From: Proteles cristata cristata
Lineage: Eukaryota > Chordata > Mammalia > Carnivora > Hyaenidae
NCBI GenBank assembly: GCA_017311185.1
Contig: JAESUZ010001062.1
Coordinates: forward strand, 124,001-188,000
DNA length: 64,000 nt
Direction of reading: 5' to 3'
Shown here one piece after another: positions 44,918 through 57,420 of this stretch. The translations under genes were made by a program, and so were the position numbers. Positions within the stretch are counted from its first letter, which is position 1; each line of letters opens with the position of its first letter. The notes beneath the pieces are model-generated. The model searched no databases, was not told the DNA's origin, and was given only the letters and a program-made list of their open reading frames with translations.

Positions 44918-45593
44918 GACCTCAATTCTTTTATATTTACTGAGAGCTGCTATGTCCCAGTATGTGATCTATCTTGTAGAACGTGCCATGCACACTTGAG
45001 AAGAAAATGAATTCCGTGGCCTCAGGCTGTGGAGTTCTAAATATATCTGTCAGATCCATTTGGTCCAATGTATCATTCAAATCCATTGTTTCTTTAGTGA
45101 TTTTCAGTCTGGTTGATCTATCCATTGCTGTAAGTGGAGTCTTAAAGTCCCCTGCTATTAGTACATTCTTATCTATAAGATTGTTTCTCTTTGTGATTAA
45201 TTGTTTTAGGTATTTAGGTGCTCCCATATTCGGTGCGCAGACATTTATAATTGTTAGTTCTTCCTGATGGATAGACCCTGTAATTATTATAGAATGCCCT
45301 TCTTCATCACTTGTTACTGTATTTACTTTGAAGTTCAGTTTGTCTGATATAAGTATAGCTACTCCAGCTTTCTTTTGACTTCCGGTAGCATGATATATAT
45401 TTCTCCATCTCCTTACTTGTAATCTGAAGTTACCTTTCAGTCCAAAATGCGTATCTTGTAGACAGCAAATAGATGTCTTTTTTTTTTTCCATTGCTATTC
45501 TATGTCTTTTGATTGGAGCATTCAGCCCATTTACATTCTGTGTTGTTACTGAAATATGCAGGTTTAGAGTCGTTGTGTCGTTTTGGGATTCAT
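44918..45593 (-). pseudogene. L1 ORF2, N-terminal endonuclease part only
   Basis: Readable segment MGAPKYLKQLITKRNNLIDK, then AGDFKTPLTAMDRSTRLKIT and FFSSVHGTFYKIDHILGHSS, stopping where the neighbouring L1 5' end begins. Catalytic-region Asn of 'GDFNT' is Lys here. Confidence 0.88.
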
Positions 45594-45640
45594 GCTTGTG
45601 GTTGTGTCTCTGGTATATTGCGTTCCTTGCAACATTTCCC

Positions 45641-46530
45641 TCAGAGAGTCCCCCTCAGGATTTCCTGTAGGGCTGGGTTAGTGGTGACAAATTCTTTCAA
45701 TTTCTGTTTATTTGGAAAGGTTTTTATCTCTCCTTCTATTCTGAATGACAGTCTTGCTGGATAGAGGATTCTTGGCTGCATATTTTTTCTGTTCATCACA
45801 TTGAAGATATCCTGCCATTCCTTTCTGGCCTGCCAAGTTTCAGTAGGTAGGTCTGTCACCACTCTGATAGGTTTCCCTTTGTATGTTAGGGCGTTTTTCT
45901 CCCTAGTTGCTTTCAAAATTCTCGCTTTGTCATTATACTTTGCCAGTTTCACTATGATATGTCATGCAGAAGATCGATTCAAGTTACAACTGAGGGGAGT
46001 TCTCTGTGCCTCTTGGATTTCAATATCTACTTCCCTTCCCAGGTTGGGGAAGTTCTTTTCTATAATTTGTTCCAGGACTCCTTCAGCACCTTTCCCTTTC
46101 TCTTCCTCTTCTGGAATTCCTATTATCGGATATTGTTCCGCTTGATTGTATCACGGAGCTCTCGAAATCTTCTTTCATTTCCCTAGATCAGTTTATCTCT
46201 CTTTTTCTCAGTTTCCTCTTTTTCTATAATTGTGTCTTCTAAATCACTTATTCTCCCCTCTGCCTCTCCAATCCGTGCATTGGATGCCTTTAGTTTATTA
46301 TGTATCTCATTTATCACATTTTTTAATTCATCGTAACTATTTTTAAGCTCCATAGTGTTTGTAGCCAGTTTCTCTGATGTCCTCCATGCTTTTTTCAAGC
46401 CCAGCGATTAATTTTATGATTATTGTTCTAAATTCTTGTTCAGTTATGTTGCTTATATCTTTTTTGAGCAGTACCTTAGCTGTCATTTCTTCCTGGAATT
46501 TCTTAAAGGAGAGTTCTTCCATTTCGTCAT
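45641..46530 (-). pseudogene. L1 ORF1, damaged
   Basis: The C-terminal half is open (MKLAKYNDKARILKATREKN, RVVTDLPTETWQARKEWQDI). The N-terminal half is in other frames (NSYDELKNVINEIHNKLKAS). Subfamily differs from the 42-43 kb ORF1 by many residues. Confidence 0.88.
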
Positions 46531-47776
46531 TTTGATTAGCTTTCTATCTCTTGTTAATTTTAAAAGCTTGTTGTACACTCTGCCCCTGCATGTTCTGCTG
46601 TATTAGAGAGGGCTCTTTGACTGTTCAGGGCCTGTTCAGGAAGTGTTCTTTGAATGGTGTCTCTTGGGGTCTCTTGTTCAGTGTGTGGTTATTTTGTTTC
46701 CCTACTCATAGTGGTATTTGGGACTCTCCACCATGTGAGTTTGGCTTGTTTCTTGAGAAACAGACAACCACAGAGGGAAACAAAGGTACACAAACGCACA
46801 GACAAAACCACAGAGGGAAAAAGGTACACAAACACACAGACAAAACCAATAAAACCCAGGCTCAGGTAAAAACAGCAACTACAACAGCAACAAAATAGCT
46901 CTCTGGAAGGGATGGGTGTGGTTTGGTGTAGGCAGGTCTCACGTCCACTGTGTCCGCTGGCCGCTCCTGAGGCCCTGTCTTGGTGGTTTTGGGGGAAGAA
47001 TGGGGTCTCCCCAGTTCCTTCTCAACCAAGCATTGCAAATCACTTCTTTGGGTCTGATCTCCCTGTGCTGAGGATGTAGCCAAGGTGGGCTGAGCTCTAT
47101 GTCCCACACTCCGCTCGTTTCTAGGTCCTAGTCCATGGGCTTTGTTTATCCTGCCCTAAACAGTCTCACTGGTCACTGCTTCCCTGCTGCTAGGGGTTGA
47201 GTGGGGTGTGGGGGAAATGTCGCAGCCTCAGATCCGCCAGGATCAAGCAATGATACAACCTGAGTGCGGGAACCTAGCAACTTCAGGTCCGCAGAGTCCA
47301 CACCACCACTGCTGCTGCCAGGGATGGTGCGGGGAGCACTGCAGTGCAGTTTTTCCTGGCACTTTTTGGGACCGGGGGCACCTAGTCAATGTTAGCACCC
47401 CAGCCAGAACTAAAAAACACTCTCTTTCCAAGCCAAGGTTTTTCTCTTCTCCAGGGATGGCTCTATCAGCAATCTCAGCTTCTCTTTCCTTTCCCCTGTA
47501 CTGGTGGCAGCTCACCATCTTTTGCCGGTTAATCACTCACCGCAGCTGCACGCAAGCGGGGTTCCCTCCCCTTTCTCCGTATCTCTGGATCCCCTCCCGC
47601 TTTTATCTTCCCCATTTTGCACTCACGCACTTATGAGGTTTCCTTCCCAGTGTATTTTGTCTCTTTCTCTTCCCAAACTCCTGTGGCTCAGTGTCCTATG
47701 ACTTCAGGCCTTCTTTGTTTGAGAGATGGGGGCGAGAGAAATGCATGGAGCTCCCTACTTCTCTGCCATCTTGCCC

Positions 47777-49164
47777 GATGACATTTCTTAAAGTGGTTTA
47801 TGCATTTTGAACCATCCTTGAATCTAGGGATAAAACCCACTAAAAGGATATGATCATTTTCGTTTACTATTGAGTTCAGTTTGCTAGTATTTTGCTGAGA
47901 ATTTTTGAATCTATATTCATCAGAGATGTTAGCCTGTAGTTTTATTTTCTTGTATTATCTTTATTTGGCTTTGGCATCAGGATAATGCTGGCCTTATGTA
48001 AGAGTGTTCCCTCCTCTTCAACTTCTTGTAAGAGTTTGAGAAGAACTGGCATTAATTCTTTTTTAAATATTTGGTAGAATTGACACAGGAAGCCGTCTGA
48101 TTCTGAACTTTTCTTTATTGGAAGGCTTTTGATTAAAACTCATTATTATTGTTCAATCTCCTTCCTTGTTCCCTATAACAAGTAAATTACTCTTTATGAT
48201 TTAGACTTAGTATGTTGTATACTTCAAGGAGTTTTATTACTTTCTTCTAGGCTGTCAAATTTGTTGGCATATAATTGTTCGTAGTAGTGACTTATGATCC
48301 TTTTATATCTGTGGTATCAGTTTTAATATCTCCTGTTTCTGTTATCATTTTATTTATTTGAGTTGTCTCTCTTTTCTCCTTGTAAATCTAGTTAAAAGTT
48401 TGTCAAGTTTGCTTTTCTTTTCAAAAAACCAACACTTAATTTTATTGATCTTTTCTATTGCTTTTCTGTTCTCTATTTCATTTATTTCTCCTGTGATCGC
48501 TATCCTTCTGCTGAATTTGTTCTTGCTTTTCTAGTTCTTTGAGTTGTAAATTTAGGTTGATTATTTGAGATATTACTTATTTCTTATTGTTGGCATTTGT
48601 AAACTTTCCTCTTGCCACTGCTTTTGCTGCAGCCCATAAATTTTGGTATATTATGTTTCCATTTTCATTTGTTTTAAGATTTTTAAATTTCCTTTTGATT
48701 ATATCTTTGATCCATTGGTAGTTCAGGAATGTGTTGTTTCATTTCTTCATATTTGTGAATTTTCCAATTTTCCTCCTGTTATTGATTTCTAGTTTCATTC
48801 CATTTTGGTAGGAAAAGATAATGATTCAATAAATGCAATATTTTTAAAATAGCTACAACTTATTTTTGTGATTTAAGATGTGATATATCCTAGACAGTGT
48901 GCACTTGAAAAGAATGTATATTCTGCTGCTGTTGGATGGCATTTTCTATATATGTCTCCTAAGTCCATTTGGTCTAAATTATTATTCAAGTCCCATGTTG
49001 ATTTCTAGTCTGAATAATCTATCCATTGTTGGAAGTAGGGTATTGAAGTCCTCTATTATTATTGTATTTTTGTTGATTACTCCCTCAGATCAGTTAGTAT
49101 TTGCTTAATATACTTATGTGTTCCAATGTTGGATGTGTGTATATTTACAATTATTATATTCTCT
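47777..49164 (-). mobile_element. Old antisense L1, left part of a split element
   Basis: Diverged antisense ORF2 text from the RT region ('ttgaaccatccttgaatc', 'cagcc-taaattttggtat') to the endonuclease region ('cagtgtgcacttgaaaagaatgtatattctgctgc' across 48895-48932). It continues at 56296 after a 7.1-kb insertion. Its own 3' part is missing at the left. Confidence 0.82.
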
Positions 49165-49529
49165 CATTTTTAAGTTTTTATTTAAATTCCAGTTAGTTAA
49201 CATATATTGTAATATTAGTTTCAGGTGTACAATAAAGTGATTTGACATTTTCAGTCAACATTTGTTGCTCATCACAAAAAGTGCACTCCTTGTTCCCCAT
49301 CACCTATTTAACTCATCCCCTCACCTACTTCCCTTCTGGTAACTATCAGTTTGTTTCTCTACAGTTAAGAGTCTGTTTATTTGTTTGCTCTATCTTTTCG
49401 CCCTTTGCTTGTTTGTCTTGTTTCTTGAATTCCACATATGAGTGAGATAATATGGTATTTTTCTTTTTCTGACTTATTTCGCTTAGCATAATACTCTCTA
49501 GTTCCATCCACTTCATTGCAATATCTTTT

Positions 49530-49675
49530 ATATATACATAAGTATATATATATAAAGATAAAGATATGATACACATGCACAAATATATATATATCTACAT
49601 TCAGCAGTTGATAGACACTTTATCTATATCTATATCTATATATCTTCTATATATATATAGAAGATAAAGATATGG

Positions 49676-49712
<37 letters not shown>
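49530..49712 (+). repeat. TA-rich and (AC)n repeats in old L1
   Basis: 'tatatata', 'tatctatatctatatct' and about 16 AC units. 'cattcagcagttgatagacactt' occurs twice (49599 and 49716), so the L1 segment with the expanded repeat has a local duplication. Confidence 0.85.
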
Positions 49713-49714
<2 letters not shown>

Positions 49715-51736
49715 CCATTCAGCAGTTGATAGACACTTGAGTTGTTTCCATTATTTGGCTATTATAATAATGCTGATATAAGCATTGTGATGCATATATC
49801 CCTTTGATTTAGTATTTTGTATTCTTCAGGTAAATAGTAGTCCAACTGATGGATCATAGGATAGTTCTATTTTTAACTTTTTGGGGAAACTCCATACTTT
49901 TTCCCGAGTGGCTGCACAAGTTTGCATTCCCAACAACAGTACACAAGAATTACCCTTTCTCCATATCCTTGCCAGCAACACCTGTTGTTTCTTGCGTTGT
50001 TGATTTTAGCCATTCGGACAGGTGTGAGATCGTATCCCATTGTACTTTTGATTTACATTTCCCTGATGATGAGTGATCTTTGAGCATCTTATCATACTGT
50101 TTCTGTTGGCCATTGTGTATCTTCTTTGGAAAAATATCTGTTCATGCCTTTTGCCCATTTTTTAATTGGGTTACTCATTTTTAGGGTGTTTAATTTGACA
50201 AGTTCTTTATATATTTTGAATACTAACTCTTTATCAGATACATCATTTGCAAACATCTCCAATTCCTTAGATTGCCTTTTAGTTTTGTTGATTGTTTACT
50301 TTGCTGTGCAGAAGCTTTTTATTTTGATGAAGTCTCAATAATTTCTTTTTGCTTTTATTTCCATTGCCTTAGGAGACATATCTAGAAAGAAGTTGATAAG
50401 GCTGATGTCAGAGAAATTATTCCCTGTGCTCTCTTCAAGGATTTTATGGTTTCAGGCCTCACGTTTATTGGAGATTAGGTCTTTGATCCATTTTGAGTTT
50501 ATTTTTTATATGGTATAAGAAAGTGGTCTGGTCTCATTATTTTGCATGTATCTGATCAGTCTTTCCAAAACCATTTGTTGAAGAGACTGTCTTTTTCCCA
50601 TTGCATATTCTTTCTGCTTTGTCAAAGATTAACTGACCACATAACTGTGCGTTTATTTCCAGATCTTCACCGCTTTGAGGTGTTCTATTGTTTTTTCTTC
50701 TTGTGTTGATCACTACAGCTTTGTAATATAACTTAAAGTCCAGAATTGTGATTTTTCCATCTTTGCTTTTTTTTTTTCTTTTTCAAAATTCCTTTGGCTA
50801 CTTTGGGTCTTTTATGGTTCCATACAAATTTAGGATTGTTTGCTCTTTCTCTGTGAAAACTTCTGTTGGTATTTTGATAGAGATTACATTAAATCTGTAG
50901 ATTGCTTTGGATAGTATAGACATTTTAACAATATTCATTCTTCTGATCCATCATTTTAACAATATTCATTCTTCTGATCCATGAGCATGGAATGTCTTTC
51001 CATTTCTTTGTGTTCTCTTCCATTCCTTTCATCAATGTTTTATAGTTTGCAGAATACAGGTCTTTCACCTCTTTGGCTAGGCTTATTCCTACGTATCTTA
51101 TTATTTTTGGTGCAATTGTAAGTGGGATTCATTTCTTAATTTCTCTTTCTGCTGCTTCATTATTAGTGTACAGAAATATATTTTCATACATTTATTTTGT
51201 ATCCTGTGATTTTTCTGAATTCATTTATCAGTTCTAGAAGATTTTTTTGGTATTTAGGGTTTTTTATGTACAATATCATGTCATCTGCAAAAGTAAAAGT
51301 TTTACTTCTTCCTTGCTGATTTGGATTCTTTTATATCTTTTCATTGTCTGATTGTTGTGGCTAGGACTTCCAGTCCTATGTTGAATAAAAGTGGTGAGAG
51401 TGGACACCTTTGTCTTGTTCCTGACTATAGGGGGAAAGCTCTCAGTTTTTCCCCATTGAGTGTAATGTTCGTTACAGGTTTTTCATATGTAGCATTTATT
51501 GTGTTGAAGTATGTTCCCTCTAAACCTACTTCGTTGAGAGTTTTTATCAAGAATCGTTATTGTACTTTGTGAAATGCTTTTCCTGCATCCATCTACTAAA
51601 ATGATCACATGGTTTTTAAGCTTTTCTTTTGTTGATGTGATGTATCATGTTGATTAATTTGAAAATATTGAACTCTTCTTGCAACCCAAGAATAAATCCC
51701 ACTTAATTGTGGTGAACGGTTTTTTAAAATATATTG

Positions 51737-52514
51737 TTGGAAGACACATGAAACGATGCTCAGCATCCCTCCTCATCAGGGAAATACAAATCAAAACCAC
51801 ACTGAGATACCACCTCACGCCAGCCAGAGTAGCTAAAATGAGCAAATCAGAGGACTCTAGATGCTGGCGAGGATGTGGAGAAATGGGCACCCTCCTACAC
51901 TGTTGGTGGGAATGTAAACTAGTGCAGCCCCTCTGGAAAACAGTGTGGAGGTTCCTCAGGAAACTAACAATAGAACTCCCCTAGGACCCAGCAATAGCAG
52001 TGCTAGGAATTTACCCAAGGGATACAGAAATGCCGATGCATAGGAGCACATGTACCCCAATGTTCATAGCAGCACTCTCCACAATAGCCAAAACATGGAA
52101 AGAGCCTAAGTGTCCATCAGCGGACGAATGGATCAAGAAGATGTGGTTTATCTATACCATGGAATACTACATGGCAATGAGAAACAATGAAATCTGGCCA
52201 TGTGTAGCAACGTGGATGGACCTTGACAGTGTTACGCTGAGCGAAATAAGTCAGGCAGAGAAGGACAAATATCATATGTTGTACGTATAAGAGGATTAGG
52301 AGGAACTTAACTGAGGAACAAGGGGGAGAAGAAGGGTGGAAATGGTGGGGGAAAGGGAGAGAGGCAAACCATGAGAGACTCTAGAATGCTGACAAAAACT
52401 GAGAACTGATGGATGTAGGGGGGAGAGAGGATGGGCATGGAGGAGGGCACTTGTGGGGATGAGCACTGAGTGTTATGTGGAAACTAATTTGACAATAAAC
52501 TATTTGAAAAAATA
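51737..52514 (+). mobile_element. Young L1 3' fragment nested in the old L1
   Basis: Sense ORF2 C-terminus ([40 protein letters not shown]) and 3'UTR to 'aataaactatttg'. Flanks 'aaaatatattgttgga' and 'aaaacacactgttgga' are a diverged TSD, and the old ORF2 text resumes exactly after it ('ttcagtttgcttgtattttg'). Confidence 0.92.
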
Positions 52515-53017
52515 AAAATAAAATAAAACACACTGTTGGATTCAGTTTGCTTGTATTTTGTTGAGGATTTTTGCATTTATGCTCATTAGAGATATTGGCC
52601 TAAAGTTCTGCTTTCTTTTGTAATGTCTTTACCTGGTTTGGGTGTCAGGATGATACTGGTCTCATAGGATGAACTTGGAAGTTCATCCTTTTATATTTTT
52701 GAAATAGTTTGGGAAGAATAGTTATTATTATTTAAAGGTTTGGTAGAATTTGCCTGTGAAATCATCTGGTCTTAGACTTCTCTTTGTTGGGAGTTTTTTG
52801 ATGGCTGATTAAATTTTATAGCTGGTAATTGGTCTATTCAAATTTTCTATTTTTTTCTGCTTCAGTTTTGGTTGTTTATATGTTCCTAGGAATTTATCCG
52901 TTTCTTCTAAGTTGTCTAATTTGTTGGCATACTGTTTTTCATAATGTTGTCTTGTAATTGTATTTCTGTGGTGTCGGTTATCATTTTTCCTCTCTCATTT
53001 GTGATTTTGTTTGAGTT

Positions 53018-53053
<36 letters not shown>

Positions 53054-53063
53054 CCTCTCTCTC
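53018..53063 (+). repeat. (CT)n simple repeat
   Basis: CT run broken by TTT and CCC within the old L1 ORF2. On the minus strand it encodes only an Arg-Glu run. Confidence 0.95.
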
Positions 53064-54339
53064 ATGAGTCCAGCTAGAGGTTGATCTATTTTCTTGATTA
53101 TTTTCAAAGAACCAGATCCTCACTGCTTTGAGGTGTTCTATTGTTTTTTCTTCTTGTTTTTTGTTTGGTTTTTTGTTTGCTTGTTTTCTAGTTTTATATC
53201 ATGTATTTATCCTGTAATCTTTATTATGTCCTTCCTTCTGCTGGTTTGGGGTTTTGTTTATTGTTGTTTTCCTAGGTCATTTAGGTGTAAGGTTAGGTTT
53301 TTTGAAATTTTTCTTGCTTCTTGAGGTTGACCTGTATTGCTATTTACTTCCCTCTTATAGCTGCTTTTCCTGCATCCCAAAGGTTTTAGATTGTTATGTT
53401 TTCATTTCCATGTGTTTCCTTGTAGCTTTTTTTTTTTACTTCTTGATTTTTAGTTATATCATTCATTGTTTACTAGGATATTGTTAAACCCCCATGTATT
53501 TGTGGTCTTTCCAAATATTTTCTTATTGTTGACTTCTGGTTTCATAGTGTCATAGTCAGAAAAGATGTATGGTATGATATCAATCTTTTTGTATTTGTTG
53601 AGGCCTGATTTGTGACCTAGTGTGTGATCTATTCTGGAGAATGTTCCATGTGCATTTGAAAAGAATGCGTATTGGTGTTTTAGGATGGAATGTTCAAAAT
53701 ATATCTATTAAGCCCATCCAGTCCAGTGTGTTACTCAAAGCTATTATCTCCTCGTTTATTTTCTGGTTAGATTATATGTCCATTTATGTAAGTGGGGTGT
53801 TAAAGTCCTCTACTATTTTTGTGTTATTATTGATTAGTTCCTTAACATTTGTTATTAATTGTTTTATATATTTGGGTGCTCTCTTGTTAGATGCATAAAT
53901 ATCTACCATTGTTAGATCCTCTTATTGGATTGTCCCTTTTTTTTATGATATAGTGCCTTTCTTTATCTAATTAGTCTTTGCTTTAAAGTCTATTTTGTAC
54001 AATATAAATATTGCTACTCTGGCTTTCATTTGACATCCATTTACATGATAAATGTTTCTCCATTTCTTCACTTTCAATCTGCAGGCATCTTTAGGTATAA
54101 AATGAATCTCTTGTAGGCAGCATACACATGGGTCTTGTTTTTTTTTTTTTTAATCCATTCTGATATACTGTGTCTTTTGATTGGAGCATTTAGTCCATTT
54201 ACATTCAAATGATTATTGATAGATACGTATTTATTGACACTTTATTATCATTTTGTTGTTGTTTCAGGAGATTTTCTCTGATCCTTTCTTGTCTTTGTCA
54301 CTTTTGCTCTTTCTTTTCTATTCAGAGTCCCATCTAATA

Positions 54340-55200
54340 TTTCTTGCAGGGTTGGTTTAGTAGTCATTAACTCCTTTAGTTTTTTTTTTTAATCCTTATA
54401 TTTACTTCTATTCTGAATGATAACCTTGCCGTATATAGTATTATTGGTTGCAGATTTTTCCCATTCAGCACTTTGAATATACCAGGCCCTTCCCTCTGGC
54501 CTGCCAAGTTTCTGTTGAAAATCTGCTAGCTTTATTGGTCTTCTCATGTAAGTAAAGGACTCCTTTTGTTTTACAACTTTTAAGATTTTTTTTCTACATC
54601 ACTACTTTTTGCAAATTTAATCACAATATGTCTTGGTATTGGTTTGCTTTTGTTGATTTTGATAGGAGTTTTCTGTGCCTCCTGGATCTGGATGTCTGTT
54701 TCCTTTCCTAGATGAGGGAAGTTTTCAACTATTATTTCTTCAAATAAGATTTTTGCCTCCTTTTCTCTCTTCTTCTGTGATCCTTATAATATCAATGTTG
54801 TTATATTCAGTGGAATCACTGAGTTCCTTAAGTCTATTCTCATGTTGCATAATTCTTCCTTTCCTCTTTTGTTCAGCTTCATTATTTTCTATTGTTTTTG
54901 TCTTCTAAATAACTAATTCATTTCTCTGTTTCTTCCAGTCTAATGTTTATTGCATTAATCCTGCTTCCAATCTCATTTATTGCATTCTTCATCTCTGATT
55001 GATTCTTATTTTGAACACTTTTATCTCTGTGGTAAGGGCCTCCTTGATGTCTTCTATTTTCTCAAGCCCAGTGAGTATCCTTATGATTGTTTCTTTAAAT
55101 TCTCCATCATATATGTTACATATACTCGCTTTGCTTAGATCTTTGGTTGTGGCCCTATATTGTTCTTTCATCTGGTCTAAGTTTCTGCCTTCTTCTGTGT
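54340..55200 (-). pseudogene. Degenerate ORF1 of the old L1
   Basis: Antisense words 'tctgaatga-taaccttgc', 'tggcctgccaagtttctgttg', 'ttaatcacaatatgtcttgg' and 'aatatcaatgttgttatattca' follow the ORF1 order (ETWQARKE, MAKY.., NNIRI). Stops and frameshifts are everywhere. Confidence 0.75.
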
Positions 55201-56295
55201 GTTAGAAAAGACAATTATGTTTCCTGGTCCTGAAGGTAATGGCTTTATGAAGAAGAGATCATGTAGTGTCCAGGGCCTGGAGCTTCAGGGCATGTCTCTA
55301 CTGTGTACTGTGTTCACTCTGCTGTTGTGTTTTGGTTACTCTATCTTTCAGGCCAGTTTTCTACAGAAGCTCTCCTTGCCTGCTGTGGGCAGTGTTTTGC
55401 CTCTGGCCTGAATGTAGTCAGTTTTAACTAGATATGCTCTGGTCTGCTTGTGAAATGAGACCTGATACTACCTTCACTGGAACTGAAGCCCTGCAGAACT
55501 CTCTGGTTGGGAGACATGGTGAGGGCAAGGATTTGTACTGGTCTTCTGAGGGAGGGGCCACCAGACTGAGACAAGCTTGACTGAGACTAAGGCAAGCCTG
55601 ACTGACAAGGGCAATCAGGCCAGAGTATGGGCAGTGGATGGTGAGGGGGACTGGGTGTAAGCAAGTTAGGCAACCTGTGTTGGGGCTGTGCTGCTTCCCA
55701 CAGGTGGTTCTGTGTTCATTCTGAGGGGCAGTGGAGAGAAATGGTGCTGGCCAGCTCCTTTGTCCTCAGAGAGGTGTCCCTCCATGAATACTGCCTCTCA
55801 TGAAAGCACTCCAAAAAGAGCAAATAATCTAACTCCTGGCACCCTAGGCATTCTTAAAATCCCTGTTTACATACCATTTGCCCCTGGTTGTTTGCCTGCC
55901 TTCTCTCTGTCCTAGCCAAAGTCACTGACCTTTAAAACTTCAGGCTTTAAGCACCACTGATTGCAAGAATTTAAAAAAGTCAACCCCTCTCATTTTCCAA
56001 TCTAATGGCTTTGGAATTTGTGCAGCCCCTGTGTGCTCTACTATCTCTCACTTTTCTCCATGAACCATGACTTCCTCACCTCTGCAGCACCCATGATCCA
56101 TTTCTCCCTAAACCATGTCTCTTCACTTCCTACTTTCTTCAATGTGGCCTCTTTTCTCCATTATGTTGTAGAATTTGCTCTGTCAGTCTTCAGGTTTATT
56201 TATGGGGCATTTAGAATGATTTGATAGTTATCTAGTTGTGTTTGTGGGACAAGACAATCCTAGGGTCCTCCTACTCCACCATCATCTTCCCTTTA

Positions 56296-56582
56296 GATCT
56301 ATAATTGTTCCATTCTTTGGATAAATTTGATATGAATTTCTTTGTCTCTTATTACTGTTTTTGGCTTAAAGTCTATTTGATATGAGTATAGTTACCTCTG
56401 CTCTCTTTTAGTTTCCACTTGATAGAATGTTTTTTTTTTTCCATCCCTTCACTTTGAACCTATGTGTGTCTTTCAAGTTGAAGTGAGTCTCTTACAGGCA
56501 GAATATATTTAGGTGTTGGTCTGTAATCGAATCAGACTCTGTGTCTTTTGATGGGACAATTTAATCCATTTATATTTAAAGT
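56296..56582 (-). mobile_element. Old antisense L1, right part of the split element
   Basis: Continues the endonuclease region ('tttgtctcttattactg', 'ggcttaaagtctatttgatat', 'gagtctcttacaggcagaatat', 'tgtgtcttttgatgggacaatttaatccattta') to the ORF2 start, in order with 47777-49164. Confidence 0.82.
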
Positions 56583-57420
56583 AAAAAAAACCACACTGGC
56601 AGTTGTGAAAGCCCTGCCTACTCACCTATTCTACTGTGACTGCTAGATTTTTGTCATGGTCACTTGCAAGTGGAAGCTGATGTCAAGTCAAGCTGTAGGT
56701 GGGCAGATGCACAGCTGGAGGGGTTAGCGCAGGTAAGCCCACAGCTGCAGGTAAGTGACAGAACACAGTGCCAGATCCAGGCCTGCGAGCAGCTGAGAGA
56801 GCCTTGGCTATCAAGCCATTCTGTGGCTCCAGGATCTTCCCATAGATGTGCACACAGCAATGGAGGCAGGTTATGGGTGTCAGGCCAATGGCATCCAGAT
56901 ACACAGCTAGGGAAGGGAGGAGCTAGCCCCAAGTGCACACATGGTAATAAGGATCATCTGCAAGGATCTAGACTAACATCTTGCACTTATATGGAGCTAT
57001 AGAGGACTGTGCTGGCTGCCAGTGTGTGTCCTGGACTCCAATGGGAGTGAGGTGAGTGGGTGGAGGGAGCCAGGAGGGACTTGGGAGGCTGACATAAGCA
57101 AACATGAATACCGGCAGGGCAAAAGCTGATGAAATCTGCAGGGGCTCCAAGGCAACAATGCTGGCCATGAAATGGGAAAAGCTGCTGAGGATCTATGCAG
57201 AGCAGGTCACTGGGTACCACAGTTGCTACAAGAGCATGACTGATACTGGCAGATTTTGCTTTTCTTCCTTCTTAGCTGTCTCTGTACCTCTCAGTTTTGT
57301 GGGTCTCTAGGTGGGATGAAACCAAAATGTGTCTTTCATGCAGTACCCCCAAAGGCTGGATAAGACCTTTACTCACCCCACTCTCCCTTTCCTAAGGAGA
57401 ATAACTCTTTTCTATCTGGG
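56583..57420. other. GC-richer unassigned stretch
   Basis: About 800 bp with higher G content than its surroundings and loosely repeated words ('cacagctggagg', 'cacagctgcagg', 'gggaaggg'). It lies where the 5' part of the old antisense L1 would be, so it may be a decayed L1 5'UTR. Short ORFs here do not resemble known proteins. Confidence 0.4.

Larger units (their letters stand above)
44918..47776 (-). mobile_element. 3'-truncated antisense L1
   Basis: From right to left: 5' end with CAAGATGGC (47765-47776), 5'UTR, ORF1 (46530-45641), start of ORF2 (45593) and loss of everything after the endonuclease Ser-Asp-His region at 44918, where the neighbouring L1 begins. Normal L1 integration truncates 5' ends, not 3' ends, so a later event removed the rest. 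Confidence 0.9.
49165..56295 (-). mobile_element. Old full-length antisense L1, interrupted by a young L1 fragment
   Basis: 3'UTR at the left ('cattttt-aagtttttatttaaattccagttagttaac' with TA and AC simple repeats at 49530-49712), degenerate ORF2 to about 54250, ORF1 about 54340-55200, 5'UTR to 56295. The 5' end reads 'gggaagatgatggtggagta' on the minus strand. TSD-like flanks: 'tttacaattattatattct' (49144-49162) and 'tctataattgttccattct' (56298-56316). ORF text is broken by many stops, so this class predates the others. Confidence 0.85.
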
